A stretch of 64,000 nucleotides of DNA from Anaeramoeba flamelloides (GCA_027625915.1 JANTQA010000048.1:5332001-5396000); one strand, 5' to 3'. Numbered from the stretch's first letter, positions 36,066 through 48,028 are shown. Notes: generated by a model not told the origin, from the letters alone. Made by a program: numbers and translations.

Positions 36066-36307
36066 TAGAGCAAATTCCAGGACATTGTATATTTATCACA
36101 GAATTTAACCCAATAAAGGAAATTATAAATTATTTTAATATATTCTTTTGTTTTCTGGAAAATCGAGGACACGACAATAATTAGCATAGGGAATTGTTTT
36201 TCTCAATTTAAGTTTTATTATACGAGTACATCATTTTCAAAACTGTTCTTATTATCTATCAAAATAAATATCTCCAAGTTGAATTAAACTAAAAATCATG
36301 CATCCCA

Positions 36308-36540
36308 TTATTTGGAATTTTTTACCCTAATAAACACCTTTTTTTCTTGGCTAGTGACTTTTAAAAAAGGTTGAACTACTATCAATAAAGCAACAGCCCC
36401 AAAAATAAGAAGTTCTGTATTTTTGATTATATTGTGAATAAACTTTATTGTTAAGAATGAAAGGTTAATAAATGTATTTGTTTTGTATAACTTTTTATTT
36501 TTCAATTTTATTTGTTCATACTGTTGCACTGTAATTTGAT
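36308..36540 (-). CDS. Possible terminal exon with a membrane segment
   Basis: From an acceptor-like 'aaattacag' at about 36,531-36,539, the minus strand is open for about 73 codons. It encodes one hydrophobic segment (LLIFGAVALLIVVQPFL) and a basic tail. The frame has no early ATG, so it would have to be a downstream exon. No upstream exon is identified, and the adjacent membrane-protein gene ends cleanly at 36,664. It may be chance. Confidence 0.2.
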
Positions 36541-36663
36541 ATTTGAATTATTAAGGTATTTTATGATTGGTTATAAAACAAAATCATGAGAAACAATAAA
36601 ACTAAACAAAGAAACGAAAAAAAATATCACTTTAAAATAAAGCGATTGTGGCTTGACAATTTT

Positions 36664-37371
36664 TTATTTATTTTTTTTTGTTTCTCGCAAATTTTTTTTC
36701 TGAAAAATGATCTGAAAACCACGATAGCATAAAAATAAGACTCCACCACAACAAAAGAGTAAAACGATTGGAAGTACAAATAAGGAGCACATCCAAAACC
36801 AATCATAATTTGATAAAACTTGTCGATCGTTTGTAGACATTTTCTCTGTTTTAATGATAAAATAATTTGGATCAATACCCTTTTTCTGAATTGAATCGGA
36901 TGTGACTGAGCAGTTAATCGGAAAAAGATAAGATTCTGCAAGAAAGGTCCAACTTACCGAATAGTGGAGCTTTATGGTGATTTGTCTGGCTTCGAGAGGG
37001 TTTTCAATCTCTGTTTCACAGGTTAAAGAGGATTTTGAAGGCCAATCGACAACAAAACGAAGACTGATATGTTTCAAGTCTTTGAGTTTGTCACGTACAC
37101 TTGTTATGTTAAATTTGGTGACACAAGAATATTTGTCTTTGATTTTTGTTTTGGGATTGTCATAAGAGGACAACCCGAAATAATAATCAGAACAAGCAAA
37201 TGATCCATCATCCCCTTCGGCTGTGATCCCAGTTACATTTGTAAAAGGAAAAATGGTTTGATTAAAATGCTGATCATTTAGAAATGTTTGTACAATGAAC
37301 CCGTGTCCACAATAGGCAGCAGAAAAAAGAAAAAAAATAAACACTAGCTGTGAAAAAAAACAAGAAACCAT
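36664..37371 (-). CDS. Type I single-pass membrane protein, unrecognised family
   Basis: A 235-residue frame from a true ATG. Residues 1-20 are a signal peptide (LVFIFFLFSAAYCG). The outer part, to about residue 190, has five cysteines and N-glycosylation sequons (NQT, NVT, NIT, NCS), and it looks beta-rich. A membrane segment spans about residues 194-217 (CSLFVLPIVLLFCCGGVLFLC). A basic cytosolic tail (KKNLRETKKNK) follows. I do not recognise the ectodomain. The layout resembles a small surface or endolysosomal glycoprotein. The gene stands alone, with repeat M1 about 190 bp upstream of its start. A second frame over the C-terminal half on the same strand is a shadow. Confidence 0.75.
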   Translation of the reverse strand: MVSCFFSQLVFIFFLFSAAYCGHGFIVQTFLNDQHFNQTIFPFTNVTGITAEGDDGSFACSDYYFGLSSYDNPKTKIKDKYSCVTKFNITSVRDKLKDLKHISLRFVVDWPSKSSLTCETEIENPLEARQITIKLHYSVSWTFLAESYLFPINCSVTSDSIQKKGIDPNYFIIKTEKMSTNDRQVLSNYDWFWMCSLFVLPIVLLFCCGGVLFLCYRGFQIIFQKKNLRETKKNK

Positions 37372-37559
37372 TTTTTTGAAAAAAAAATCCTAAAAAATGA
37401 AATTCCATTTCCAAATGTTGGTCAAATGATGTTAAGGACTACGTTTGCAATTGAAATTTTATGCCCCGTGTGATAAAAGATGATTCTGTCGGTTTGTGAC
37501 TCTCACAAATATTTATTCAGTTAGATGTAAGTAGAAAAAAAAGTCATTTTTAACATAAC

Positions 37560-38590
37560 TTTTAATCTCATCATATCTCAAAATGACAAAGAAGGTTGCG
37601 AAAAAACAGCTTTTTGAGAAAATTTCTTTTTAGGTGAAAGTGGCAAACCTGGAGACGATGTTGGGGGGTGTTTTTGATTTATTTTTGATATATGAGAGAA
37701 GATGAGAAGGTTTACTACTTTCACCTAAAAGGTCAAAATGGAGAAAATTTGCAAATTTTAATGAATTATTGTTAAAAGATTCTTTGTTATTTCCAAACAA
37801 AGAACAAATTGGAAAATAGGCACGATACTGTGTTTGGTATTGTATCAAATCCACGAAAATCTTCATTTCCTGAAATCGAAATATCATTTTTTCTCAAGAT
37901 ACACAATATTTTAATTGTTTAATAAAAAAAAACTGACTAATTATTGCAAATTTAATTCTCAAAAGATCCTTGAATGCAATGAACTACCAAATCTTTCCCA
38001 CAACACACCACTCCAATTTTCCTCTGATACCACCAATTGGGTTTTGAGAGAAACGATCCAAACAAAGAAAACTTTGACAAAGAAATACACAAAAAACAAG
38101 AAGTGCGTTTAACATGGATCATGTTGTTCCAAAAACAATTCAAGGAGACACTCTCCTCTTAGTCATGTGGGGAGATTTATTCAAGCAAAAACATAAAGAA
38201 CCAAACAAAAAACAAGAGAAACACTCAACCCCTTTGTTGTGAATTAATCTGCTTTACGAATTACTAGAACAATCCAAGGAACCCAACATTCAAAAATCAT
38301 AGGCAATGTGATCTTCGAAAGTTAAAGTTGTTTCTCAAGAATGTTTGGAATGATCTTCGTTTTTTAGAATGTTAAAAAATCGTGATTATTTTTCTTTTTC
38401 ATTTTTACCATCCTTAACAAGGGTTTTCGAGTTTACATATCTCAAAATTTCAATTTCATTTTTCATAAAAAAAATGACATAAAATGATTTTTTATCCAAA
38501 TAGGAAAATATTTCCAAGATCATGACTTTGTGTTTGAAATGAGATTGGGTCAAAAGGTGTTGAGGTAAATTGATCAATTGCATACGTAAT
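37560..38590 (+). repeat. Dispersed ~1-kb repeat M, copy 1 (uninterrupted)
   Basis: Matches 47,085-47,690 and then 49,140-49,475 in the same order and orientation. Shared text includes 'ttttgagagaaa', 'agtgcgttt' and 'aaaaaatgacataaaa'. Short frames in both copies encode related peptides (NWVLRETIQTKK against NCVLRENIPTKK), so it may once have been coding. It is now broken in every frame. I cannot assign a class. Confidence 0.75.
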
Positions 38591-38805
38591 TCTTAAATCA
38601 AGTGAACTGTTGTTTGGTTTGTGTTGTTTATTTATTCAAATACAACCAAACCAATCAATAGAATATTTTAAGGGAGCCAATATGCTTTATAAATTTTGAG
38701 TGACACAAATTATTCAAAATCTAATTGGTTAAAATCTTTTCTTTTATTAAATTCATTGATATTTTAATAAATATGAGGAAGTGGGATATATCCTCTTATA
38801 ACATA

Positions 38806-39388
38806 AGCTATTTCCAAGAAAGTGGGGCAAATTTATTTTAAAATATATTTATGTAACCAAATCGTCACAAAACTATTTAAATATATAAAATCATTAAGTA
38901 CCATTTATCGATTCTGGATAATAATTCAATTTGTTTCTTAGTATTGTATTACATAAATAAAATATATTAAAATTTCCTATCTCGAATTTTCCTGATATTT
39001 TTTATGTATGAAAATTGGTGTTTATTATTTTCTTTTTGATCGAAAAAATCCTTTTCATAACTTGTATAATCTCAACAAAATTTACAATATAATCAAAAAC
39101 ATATAAATGCGTTTTAGTATTTAAAAAATCATTTTTACCCTTTCCATATTTCCGGTTTTTTATTGAAATTGGTCGTACATTGCTTTCACCAAAAAAATTA
39201 ATATTTTTTTTTTCATTTTTTGGGAACATTTTATAAATATACTTTGAATTAAATACATAAGTGGTTGACTTAATTAGTATAAATATTAAACTTAATTTGG
39301 TATAGTAGATTGATGATTACCATCACTTAACCAAGATTATTTTTTATGAAATGTAAAAAAAAAATGCCCCACTTTTTTGGAAATACCT
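38806..39388 (+). mobile_element. MITE-like element H with TA target duplication
   Basis: 583 bp bounded by TA at 38,804-38,805 and 39,389-39,390. The left end 'agctatttccaagaaagtgg' and right end 'ccacttttttggaaatacct' are inverted copies. The interior has one 75-codon minus-strand frame (39,002-39,229) starting at ATG, with INFFGESNVRP and a basic stretch. It is too short to call a transposase, but it could be a remnant of one. Confidence 0.75.
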
Positions 39389-39390
39389 TA

Positions 39391-40147
39391 TTTACAAATC
39401 AATTAAAAAAATGGGATTGAAAAAATAAATAAAAATATGATTTATTGATTGATATTATTTTGAAATTTTACTCCAATTCCAACTTCTTCTTTACTCAGTT
39501 TTATTTTTAATTCTAAAGGAAAAAACTTTTGTTACAAAAAAATTGATCAAAAATAAATTTCTTTCTCACATCTAAAGAATTGCCAAAATAAATTTAAAAA
39601 TTGGATTCTCTTCAATTCTTCTAATTCTAGTTTTGGTTCAGAAAATGTGAAATTTTTTCAAATTATTTTTATAGAAATAAAGGTTTATTATATTATTTGT
39701 TATATTTGAGAATTATTTTTTTTTGCAATCAAAACACAAAAATTCAGATTATCAATAAATTGTGTTTCAGAAGTTTTAGCCAATTTTTCTTTATCTTTTT
39801 GTTCAACTTTTGGTTCTATTTCGTTTTTAAAATCGATAATTCAGTTCCTTTAATCTTTAACCCAAGATTCTTTGTTTTTTCTTTGTTAGGTAAAAATGAT
39901 TGAAAAATAAATTTTGAAAGTTAATTTGTAATAGAATATTTGTGTTTAACTATTAATAAAGAGTAATGGGGCAAGAAATTCTTGGTTAATTTTTTTTCTC
40001 TCTAATCCAAATTATGAAAAATAAGAAGAAATCTCTTTGAAAATGGGATTTACTTATTTTTTTTTTTTTTTTTAATTTTAGTAGGTTATTTAAAATGATA
40101 ATTTTACTTATTGAGTTCTACAAAGAGAAAATATTTGTTTAAAATTA
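39391..40147. other. AT-rich intergenic DNA
   Basis: No gene or confident repeat is seen. A 68-codon hydrophobic frame at 39.7-39.9 kb lacks an ATG start and is probably chance. Confidence 0.4.
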
Positions 40148-41529
40148 ACACCATTTCCAAAATTGTGATTCACCCGAAATAATAAATTGAAAAAAAAAAA
40201 TATATCCCTTATTTTTTAAGAACAACAAATAATTAAATCTGATTTTTTTTTATTCACTTATAAATCATTCTAAATATATAAAAACCTGATATTTTAAAAA
40301 TTAAAAAAAAAATAAAAATAAACACTTAAAAAAATTGAGCCACAATTTTTGAAATGAGCATTACTGATTTTATATTACTGAATTTCACTTAAAAAAAGTT
40401 GAACAACAAGATTTTTTAAAAATAATTAAATTCATTTCAAAAGTAATTACAGAGTCTGAATTTTCATAGTGATTATTTGTCTTTTCGAAGATCTATTTTT
40501 TACCCACATGATCTTTTAATAAAAAAAAAAAAAAGAAAAAGAAAATCGAAAAAGAAAAAGAAAAAGAAAAACAAAAGAAAAAGAGAAATTTGAAAAAGCA
40601 AAACAAAAATTTGCAAAATTAGAAAAAATGATTTTGAATCTATCAAATATTCCCAAAAATAGCCGAAAATCGAAAATACCCGAAAATTTTTTACCGACGA
40701 AAAAGCTTGTTTTAAACTACTTCTAAGAAACCCTAGTGTCAATATACTCAGTTTAAAGGTATATTTGGATTTTTATTGTCGAAAATTTTTTTGAAAATAT
40801 CAAAATTCAAAAAAAATTAAATTTTAGGGAATAGTATTTTACCCATTTTGTGTGAAATGGGATGGTATCTTAGATGACTATAACATTTCCGATCATTTCG
40901 AAATGGTATAACTAAATGAGAGAACATGTACTTGTTAGAAAATTTCTAATTGTGTATCATTACCCATAATTTTGTAATCTTAAATACGATGTAAAAATTA
41001 CTGAATAATATCTAATCGTACTATACATACCCATACCCTACACAAGGTGACCCAAGTCAAACTTTATTTTTAACTTCCCATTCCTTAAAAGAAATTGGTT
41101 TAACTAAAACATACAAACACGCACCATATCAAACCTAACACAACCCATACCGAAACTGACACAACCCATACCAAACACAAGCATACCCTGACATACATAT
41201 TTACTTACCTTAATAAGTGCCAAAAATTACTCAAATATACTCAAAAGGTAACAAAAACTCCATAGATTTAAAATAGAAAATTCAAAAAATATATTTTGTC
41301 TGAAAGTAAAATTGTTGTTTTGTGGTTAAACTGGGTATATTGGCACCATGTTTCTTAGAAGTTTCCCATTACGTGTGTTTATGTGATTAAAAAATTTTCG
41401 GCTATTTTCGGGAATATTTCTAACACCCAATGATTCTGATCCAAAAATTTGAAAAGAATACTGGGATAAACTCCTCAAAACAACTTCCATTAACATTCTA
41501 AAGTGAGTAAAAATTTTTGGAATCAAGTT
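40148..41529 (+). mobile_element. Family-A MITE, copy A4, interrupted by element B
   Basis: TA lies at 40,146-40,147 and 41,530-41,531. The left end 'acaccatttccaaaattgtg' and right end 'aaaatttttggaatcaagtt' are inverted copies. The first 490 bp follow A1 closely. The match stops near 40,637 and resumes at about 41,430 with 'tgattctgatccaaaaattt', which is also found in A1 at about 8,592. Confidence 0.85.
40638..41428. mobile_element. MITE B nested in A4
   Basis: About 790 bp with ~100-bp imperfect inverted ends. The left end has 'aatattcccaaaaatagccg', 'acttctaagaaac' and 'caatatactcagttt'. The minus-strand reading of the right end has 'aatattcccgaaaatagccg', 'acttctaagaaac' and 'caatatacccagttt'. 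The flanks read 'aatgattttga' and 'aatgattctga', a likely 9-11-bp target duplication. The interior repeats 'cacaacccatacc'. The duplication length suggests a Mutator-like rather than a Tc1/mariner origin. Confidence 0.8.
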
Positions 41530-42271
41530 TATATACCTTCTCATGTCTATTATTAATAGTGTACGTTTTGATTAATGTCACATGTTCGTTAAAAAAACAT
41601 TTCTCGTCTAAAAACCAATTTAATAGAACAAAAAATCTCATCAAAAAAAAAATTCATAAAATTGAAAAATTAAAGATTCAACCCTGAAATAACTTGGGTT
41701 CATTTTCTTGTCCTAAATAGAGAAACTGGATGAAATTTTGATTTCAAAGATTCAATATTCATGTTGTAACGCAAAAATTGTTTGTATCAGTAAGTTTTCC
41801 TACAATTAAAATTTTTCAAAATGGTAAAATTTACCTACTTGTTGTAATTTTTGATCATATTTTAATTTATTATGAATTTTTTCAAAAAGGAATAAATTAA
41901 ATAATATATCGAATTGTGCGAAGGACGAAAAAATTGATTATTAATTTTCTTTTCAAAATTTTATAAAAATTTTCTCAAATGAGAAATGGTTGTGTAATAA
42001 TTTTTACCAAAAATTTGCAGAATAAATTAATTATTTCAAACTGATAGAAAATTTAATTCAACAATTATTATAACTTTTAAAGAATATTTCTCGTATAATA
42101 TGTACACATTTTAATAATTAAAGATCATAATCAATAAGTCATTAAATATTTAATCAAAATTAAAAACTTTCATCTTCTGATCATATTCACAAAAATCCCT
42201 AATTAAGAACAAAAACAAAATGAAAATAATAAAAAAAAAATTAAAAATGGTTTGTTTTTAACATTTCTCAT
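41530..42271. other. AT-rich intergenic DNA
   Basis: No gene or confident repeat is seen. The last few hundred bases are the 3' flank of the minus-strand gene that follows. Confidence 0.4.
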
Positions 42272-44978
42272 TTAGTTTAAATTATCATATTCCTTTTGTA
42301 AGTTTTTCAAAAAATGCAGTTTATTTTCACTTTCTACTTGACCAGATTCTTTAAAATTATCAATTTCCTTTGATTTTTGATCCCACTCATCTTGATCAAC
42401 CCCCGGATGGAAAACTTGAAATAAACCTTTCAATTGTCTCATTATTATGTTCGTGTATTTCATGAACTATTTTTTTTTGTAAGTTCAATTTAAATTTAAT
42501 TAAAAATTTCCATTTTTTCAAAAAGCGTTTGAGATCAGGTAATTCTTCATCCTTTCTGGCAGAATGGATTAGCTTTAAACAAGCTTGAGAATTTTTTTTC
42601 TTGTTATATTTTTTTTTCCTTATTTCAGAATATACCACCCTATGCCTCCTGTTTATGGGTGTCGCCTCATAAATTAAACGGAAATATATAGAGGTGATCT
42701 TCTGCTTTGAAATGTATCTCCAATCACTCAAATCCCATGAATAAACAATTCTTTTTAACATTTCAAAATACTTTAAGCACAACTTTTTCTTGAATTTCAA
42801 TTCGAAAAAGCGGTATCCTTCTTTTAGATATACCTGCAATTTTTTGACATCGTTTTCATCAAGATAATAACGTTCTTTTGTGCCTATTCTTGGTAATCTT
42901 AATAAAATCCAACTTTTTCTTAATTGATCCATTTTTGCAAGGGTTGTTTTGTAATGGTTGCTATATCGTTCATAAATATGATTGATTCTGTTTCTTTTTT
43001 CAAGGCCTTCCAAATTCTTGTAATGGTTCACAATTGTTTTTAATCTTTGTGATTCTTTATATTTTTGATCCATTATAAGTGAACTAATTAAAAGTACTAT
43101 TTCTTCTTTTGTCATCTTATTCAAATTATTTACCATTTCCTTTTCATTGCTTAGATCATCCTCGTCATGTTTAGTTTCTGTATCTTTTTCTTCTTCTTCT
43201 TCTTCTTCTTCTTCTTCTTCTTCTTCTTCTTCTTCTTCTTCTTCTTCTTCTTTTTCTTTTTCATCAAAGTCAGATTCCTTTTTAATAACTTTTTTTGTTT
43301 CAATTTTTTTTTCTTTGTAAGTCAATATTTTGATTAATTTTTTTGTTTTTTCTTCCTTTTCGCTATTACTGGAAATACCTTCCTTGCAATCTTTATCATA
43401 ATTATATTCAATACTACTGGGCGAGCTTGGAATATTTGAGAGACTTAATTCCAAACTTGAATCAGAACTTTCTTTTTCTTTTGTTGTTTTGTTTTTATTT
43501 TTTTTTTCAATTACCATTTTATTTTCTTGTTCCTTTTCATTTTCATTTTCATTTTCATTTTCTGTTTTTTTTTTTGTTTCTGTTTCTGTTTCTTTTTCTG
43601 TTTCTTTTTCTGTTTCTTTTTCATTTAATCTTCTTTTTTTTTCTAATTGTTTTTCGTTTTTTATTATATTTTTGTTTTGGTTCTTTTTCAATAATAAACT
43701 TTCTTTTAATAGTTTGGATAATAGTTTTTGTTTTCTGGAATTTTCTTTAAAATTTTTAAATTCACAATTTCCCTCTTTACCAAAATCTCTTTCGTAATTA
43801 TGAGATTTTTTTGAATAAAATTTTTTTTTTCTTTTTTCTTTGTTTACAACATCAGTATAAATCATGAGATGTGATTGAAGTAATTCGTTCCATTCTTTCA
43901 AAAAGTGCTTGAAATCGGGTAATTCTTCATCCTTTCGAGCAGAAATGATCTTCTCTAAAGACACAGTGACATGAAATTCGTCATATATTTTTTGAATTAT
44001 TTCAGAAAAGATCACTTTTGCTCTCTTGTTTTTAGGTGTCCTCTCATAAAGTAAGCGGAGGTATATAGAAGAGATCTTCTCTTTTGAAAGGTATTCCCAA
44101 TCGCCCAAATCCCAGGTAAAAACCAATTCTTTTATACATTCAAATAACTTGAAGCATAGCTTTCTCCTAAATTTCAGTTTGAAAAAGCGGTATCCTTCTT
44201 TTAGATAGGTACATGCCATCCTGAGTTCGCCTTCATCGAGAAAATAATTTCGTTTTGATGAAGTCCAACTTTCTTGTTCACTCCATTCCTTCCAGTTTAC
44301 ATCCAAATGTGCTCTTATTTGATCCATTTTTGCAAGGATTGTTTGGTAATGGTTAGTATATTGTTCATAAATATGATTGATTCTGTTTCTTTTTTCTAGC
44401 TTTTCCAAGTCCTTGTAATGGTTCACATCAAAGATTAACCTTTGCGATTCTTTATATTTTTGATCTTTTTTTAGTGCAACAAGATACTGGATACATTTTC
44501 TTTTTGTCATCTCATTTAAATTCTTTAACAGTTGTTCTTTGCTTAGATCTTCCTCACCATGTTTAGTTTCTGTATCTTTTTCTTCTTCTTCTTCTTCTTC
44601 TTCAGTGTCAGAGTCAGAGGAATCGTAGTCATCAGAGTCATAGTAATATTCGTCAAAGCCATAGTTTCTTTCTCTATTGCCATATTTTATTTTTTTGAAT
44701 CTTTCTTTTTCCCTTTCTCTTTCGTTCAAAATGTTTCTTAATTTTTTTCATTTACTTTCTTTTTTGAAATCTAAATCTAAAAGTACCATTTTTCCTTCTT
44801 TTTCGTTCTCACAAGAACTGCTTTCAGACTTAAAGTCTTCAGAATTATATTCAATACCACTTGGTGAGCTTGAAAGATCTGAGAGGCTCAATTCCAGAAT
44901 TGAATCAGATCTTTTTTTTATTTTGTTTTTGTTTTTGTTTTTTTTTTTGTTTTTATTCTTATTCTTTCTCTTGAACAT
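42272..44978 (-). CDS. Unrecognised protein with a tandemly duplicated domain
   Basis: The frame from 44,729 to 42,396 encodes two copies of a ~210-residue helical, charged domain, about 43,850-44,560 and 42,470-43,150. Matched motifs are NRINHIYEQYTNHYQT / NRINHIYERYSNHYKT, LKEGYRFFKLKFRRKLC / LKEGYRFFELKFKKKLC and ARKDEELPDFKHFLKEW / ARKDEELPDLKRFLKKW. Each copy is preceded by a Ser-rich segment (LELSLS..SSPS), an acidic run and KDTETKH. The Ser-rich segment of copy 1 lies in the same frame at 44,748-44,978, behind a true ATG, but a single in-frame TGA (44,748-44,750) separates it. At the 3' end the frame stops just after a run of five G. Dropping one G would continue it for about 40 charged codons to 42,272. 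So the gene is either decaying, spliced in ways I cannot see, or carries sequence errors. I do not recognise the family; low-complexity E/K tracts fill the linkers. Confidence 0.7.
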
Positions 44979-45494
44979 TCTTGAAAGTTTGTTTTTTTTA
45001 AAAAAAAATTGTTATTGTACAATTTGATTAATAGTTTGGAAATGAAATTATGAGTTGTGAGAAAAAAATGAGTGAATTTTTTTATTTTGAAAAATATTAA
45101 AAAGTAAATTTTTTCCCCTTTAAGGACGTATGTTCTAAAATGAATTCTTTTGACACACCGTAATAATGGCATTTTCTTTTTGATTAAGGTTCCTATGATC
45201 CTTTGTCCAAAGATTAAGATTCTATTTCCAAAAAATAGTATTTTTTTCATATTTATTTTTTATTCTTTTGTTCAGCTTGCCAGATATTCATCAATAAAGG
45301 TGGTATTGGTTTATGTGTGAACAATGAAAATTTACAAAGTCTTTAGTCAGTATACTAATAACTGCCCAAAATTGAAAATCAATTGAATTAAATATCTTCT
45401 TAGGGGTATTTCTCAATTTTGGTTAGTGGGAATTTTGGGGTGGGTTAAAAAAGATATACAAAAAAAGTCAATTTTGTGTAAAAAAAAAAGAGTA
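44979..45494. other. Upstream region of the duplicated-domain gene
   Basis: AT-rich with no clear motif. It should hold the promoter of the minus-strand gene. Confidence 0.4.
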
Positions 45495-45895
45495 GCCTGT
45501 GCACAAGTGTAAATAAGGAATGTTGTAAAAAATAGAGTTTTTTCAATTTTAGAGATAAATAAAGAGTTCCATGTATTTATCCAAATTTTTGTAAAAGTAA
45601 ACAAAATACCCGTTTTGATTTTTCATCTTAAAGGGATTTTCAATATAAAATGGTTTGGTAAATACCAATACTTTGTTTGAAAAATGAATTTTTTTTTAAA
45701 ATTGAAAGATTGATGTTTGCCAAACGATTTTTTGATTTAAATTGTTCTTAGTATATTAAGATGATCAGGTATTATATTTACTATTACCAAAATTTGGATA
45801 AATGTATGGAACTCTATATTTATCTCTAAAATTGTAAAAACTCTATTTGTTATAACATTCATATTTACTCTTGTGTAGATAAAAGAATATAACAG
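45495..45895. mobile_element. Foldback element K with ~115-bp inverted arms
   Basis: The left arm (about 45,495-45,610) and right arm (about 45,775-45,895) are inverted copies sharing 'caattttagagataaata', 'agagttcca' and 'tttatccaaattt'. The 165-bp loop is AT-rich and non-coding. No other copy was noticed in the window. Confidence 0.75.
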
Positions 45896-47084
45896 CCTTA
45901 ACCAAGATAAAAAGTTAACCGATATGTTTATTATGGTGAATTCTATTGGAATTTACATCCTTAAAGTATTTAAATCAGATATTTTAATGGTGGATGATCC
46001 AAATTAACTTCCAATATAAACTCAATATTAACATAAATGGTAAATTTTTATATTTTTTTTTTATTATTTTTAGGTGAAAAGTAAATATTTCTAGTGTTTA
46101 GAACAGAATATTGAAAAAAAACTATTTTTTTAATTATAATAGATAACTTCAATTTATAACAAATTTATTTTCAAATATTAATTTTAAACCAGTCAATTAT
46201 TTTGAAATGGGGTTGTAATACAAATATTAACATTCAATGTTATTTTAGGTGTTTTTTATTATTACATATGCAACCTAAGAGTCTACTCATTTGCCAGGGA
46301 TATGTTCCATAATGAAGGGGTGAATTGAAAACGAAAATGGGTATTGTAAATTGCTTCTTCTTTGATACATGAAATTTAGAAAATGAAAAAATAAATAAAT
46401 TTTTAAGATCTGCAATTATCACAAATTTAATGCCAAAAAAAAAAGATTCAAAAGAATTCTCAATTTCAAAAAAAAAATTAGTAAAAAAATACTTATTTCT
46501 TTTTTATTATTTCAAAGGGTTAAATTTATTCAATTTAAAACAAATTGTTTTCTCTTGAAACCATTTCATTTTAATTCCATTTCAACAAATTTCTGGTTAT
46601 TTTCTAATTCTGTATATTTAAAAAGGTTAGATTTTATAACCTTCCTGAGAAAAAAAAGAACTCATTTAAAAAAATGAAAAATGAAATTCTTTGAGATCTC
46701 AAAAAGACCCTAAGAGAAACACTTTGAAACATTTTATTCAAAAATTTAATATTTACAACTTTTCAAATACGAAGTTAAGTGTTGCTCTTCGGTCTTTATT
46801 TCTAATAATTTCCATTTTATTGTTTATTTTTGAAGATTGATTGTGCTTCAATTTTTTATTCGGTTTTTAATTTAGATTAGACACTCATAAAATAATTACA
46901 AATTGTTTTTTTCCCTTTACAGGAAAATTTTTTAAAACCTTAATGAATCGGCCCTTAAGAACTACGCAACATATTAAAATCTAAGGTAAAATGTGTTTTA
47001 ATAAGGTTTTATCCAAGGATAATTCTCAGAAAATTTTATTTATAAGATTTAAATGGGAAAGAATTTCATAACTTTACTAAATTT
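45896..47084. other. Intergenic DNA with one short repeat
   Basis: The stretch at 46,445-46,600 matches 7,905-8,068 (caaagggttaaattt, then ttcaatttaaaa). Nothing else is supported. Confidence 0.4.
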
Positions 47085-47721
47085 TTCAGTCGTCATATCT
47101 CGATATCAAAAAGAGGGTTGGTAAAAATCTGTTTTAGATGTAAAAAAAGTTTTTAGAACAATTTATTAGAACATTTTAACATTATTGTGGCCATTAAATG
47201 ATTTTTTTTTTGTTGTTATTGGGTTAAGTTGATAGGGTTTTAAAAATTTTTGTAGGAATTTTAAAAAAATGAGGAAATACTAAATTTTGATACATCTATC
47301 TTATTATTCTAAAACAAAGGTATTTTTGAATACTTGTACTGTAATTTTTTTGGTATTGTAATAAATCCACTAAAATAGAAAGTTCATTTTTTCTCAACTT
47401 ACACAATATTTTTTTTAAAATAAAAGAAAAATGACTAATTTTCCCAAATTTAATGTCAAAAAGATCCTGAAATGAAAAATTCTTCAATAATATTACCACG
47501 TAACCTCAACCCAATTTCTCTTGATACAAGAAATTGTGTTTTGAGAGAAAATATACCAACAAAAAAAAATTATCAAAAAAGCCCATTAATAAAGTGTAAA
47601 GTGCGTTTGGTATGGATTATCTATTCTATAATCTATTCAATGGGTTCAATCCACTTCAAGTCATGGACTGGGTGATTTACTTTAAGGGATAAGAAAAAAA
47701 ACCAAAATAATAATGATAATA

Positions 47722-48028
47722 CAGTCCTGTGCTCTTTTAAGGCACAGGAAAAATCAACATATAAGGCACAAAAAAATCCCATTAAGAGACAAAATTAAAG
47801 TGGTCAAAATAAGTTACAATTTTTCTGTGTAAATTTCCAAGATTACTCATAATGTAATATTTGATATATATATTGAAGAAAAAACTCAAACTAACTCTGT
47901 AATCATTCGGTGAAATTATATCTTGAAATTGGGAAAGTGCCTCAAAACAAAAATTTGTTCCTTAAAGTGAACTAAATTTTGTGCCTTATATGTTGATTTT
48001 CCGTGTGCCTTAAAATGGCACAGGACTG
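47722..48028. mobile_element. MITE F1 with ~53-bp inverted ends and TA duplication
   Basis: 307 bp flanked by TA. The left end starts 'cagtcctgtgctcttttaag' and the right end, on the minus strand, 'cagtcctgtgccattttaag'. Both continue 'aaaatcaacatataaggcac'. Each end also contains a smaller palindrome, 'cctgtgc' against 'gcacagg'. It is the best-preserved MITE in the window. The TA duplication and CAGT start fit Tc1/mariner relatives. Confidence 0.88.
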
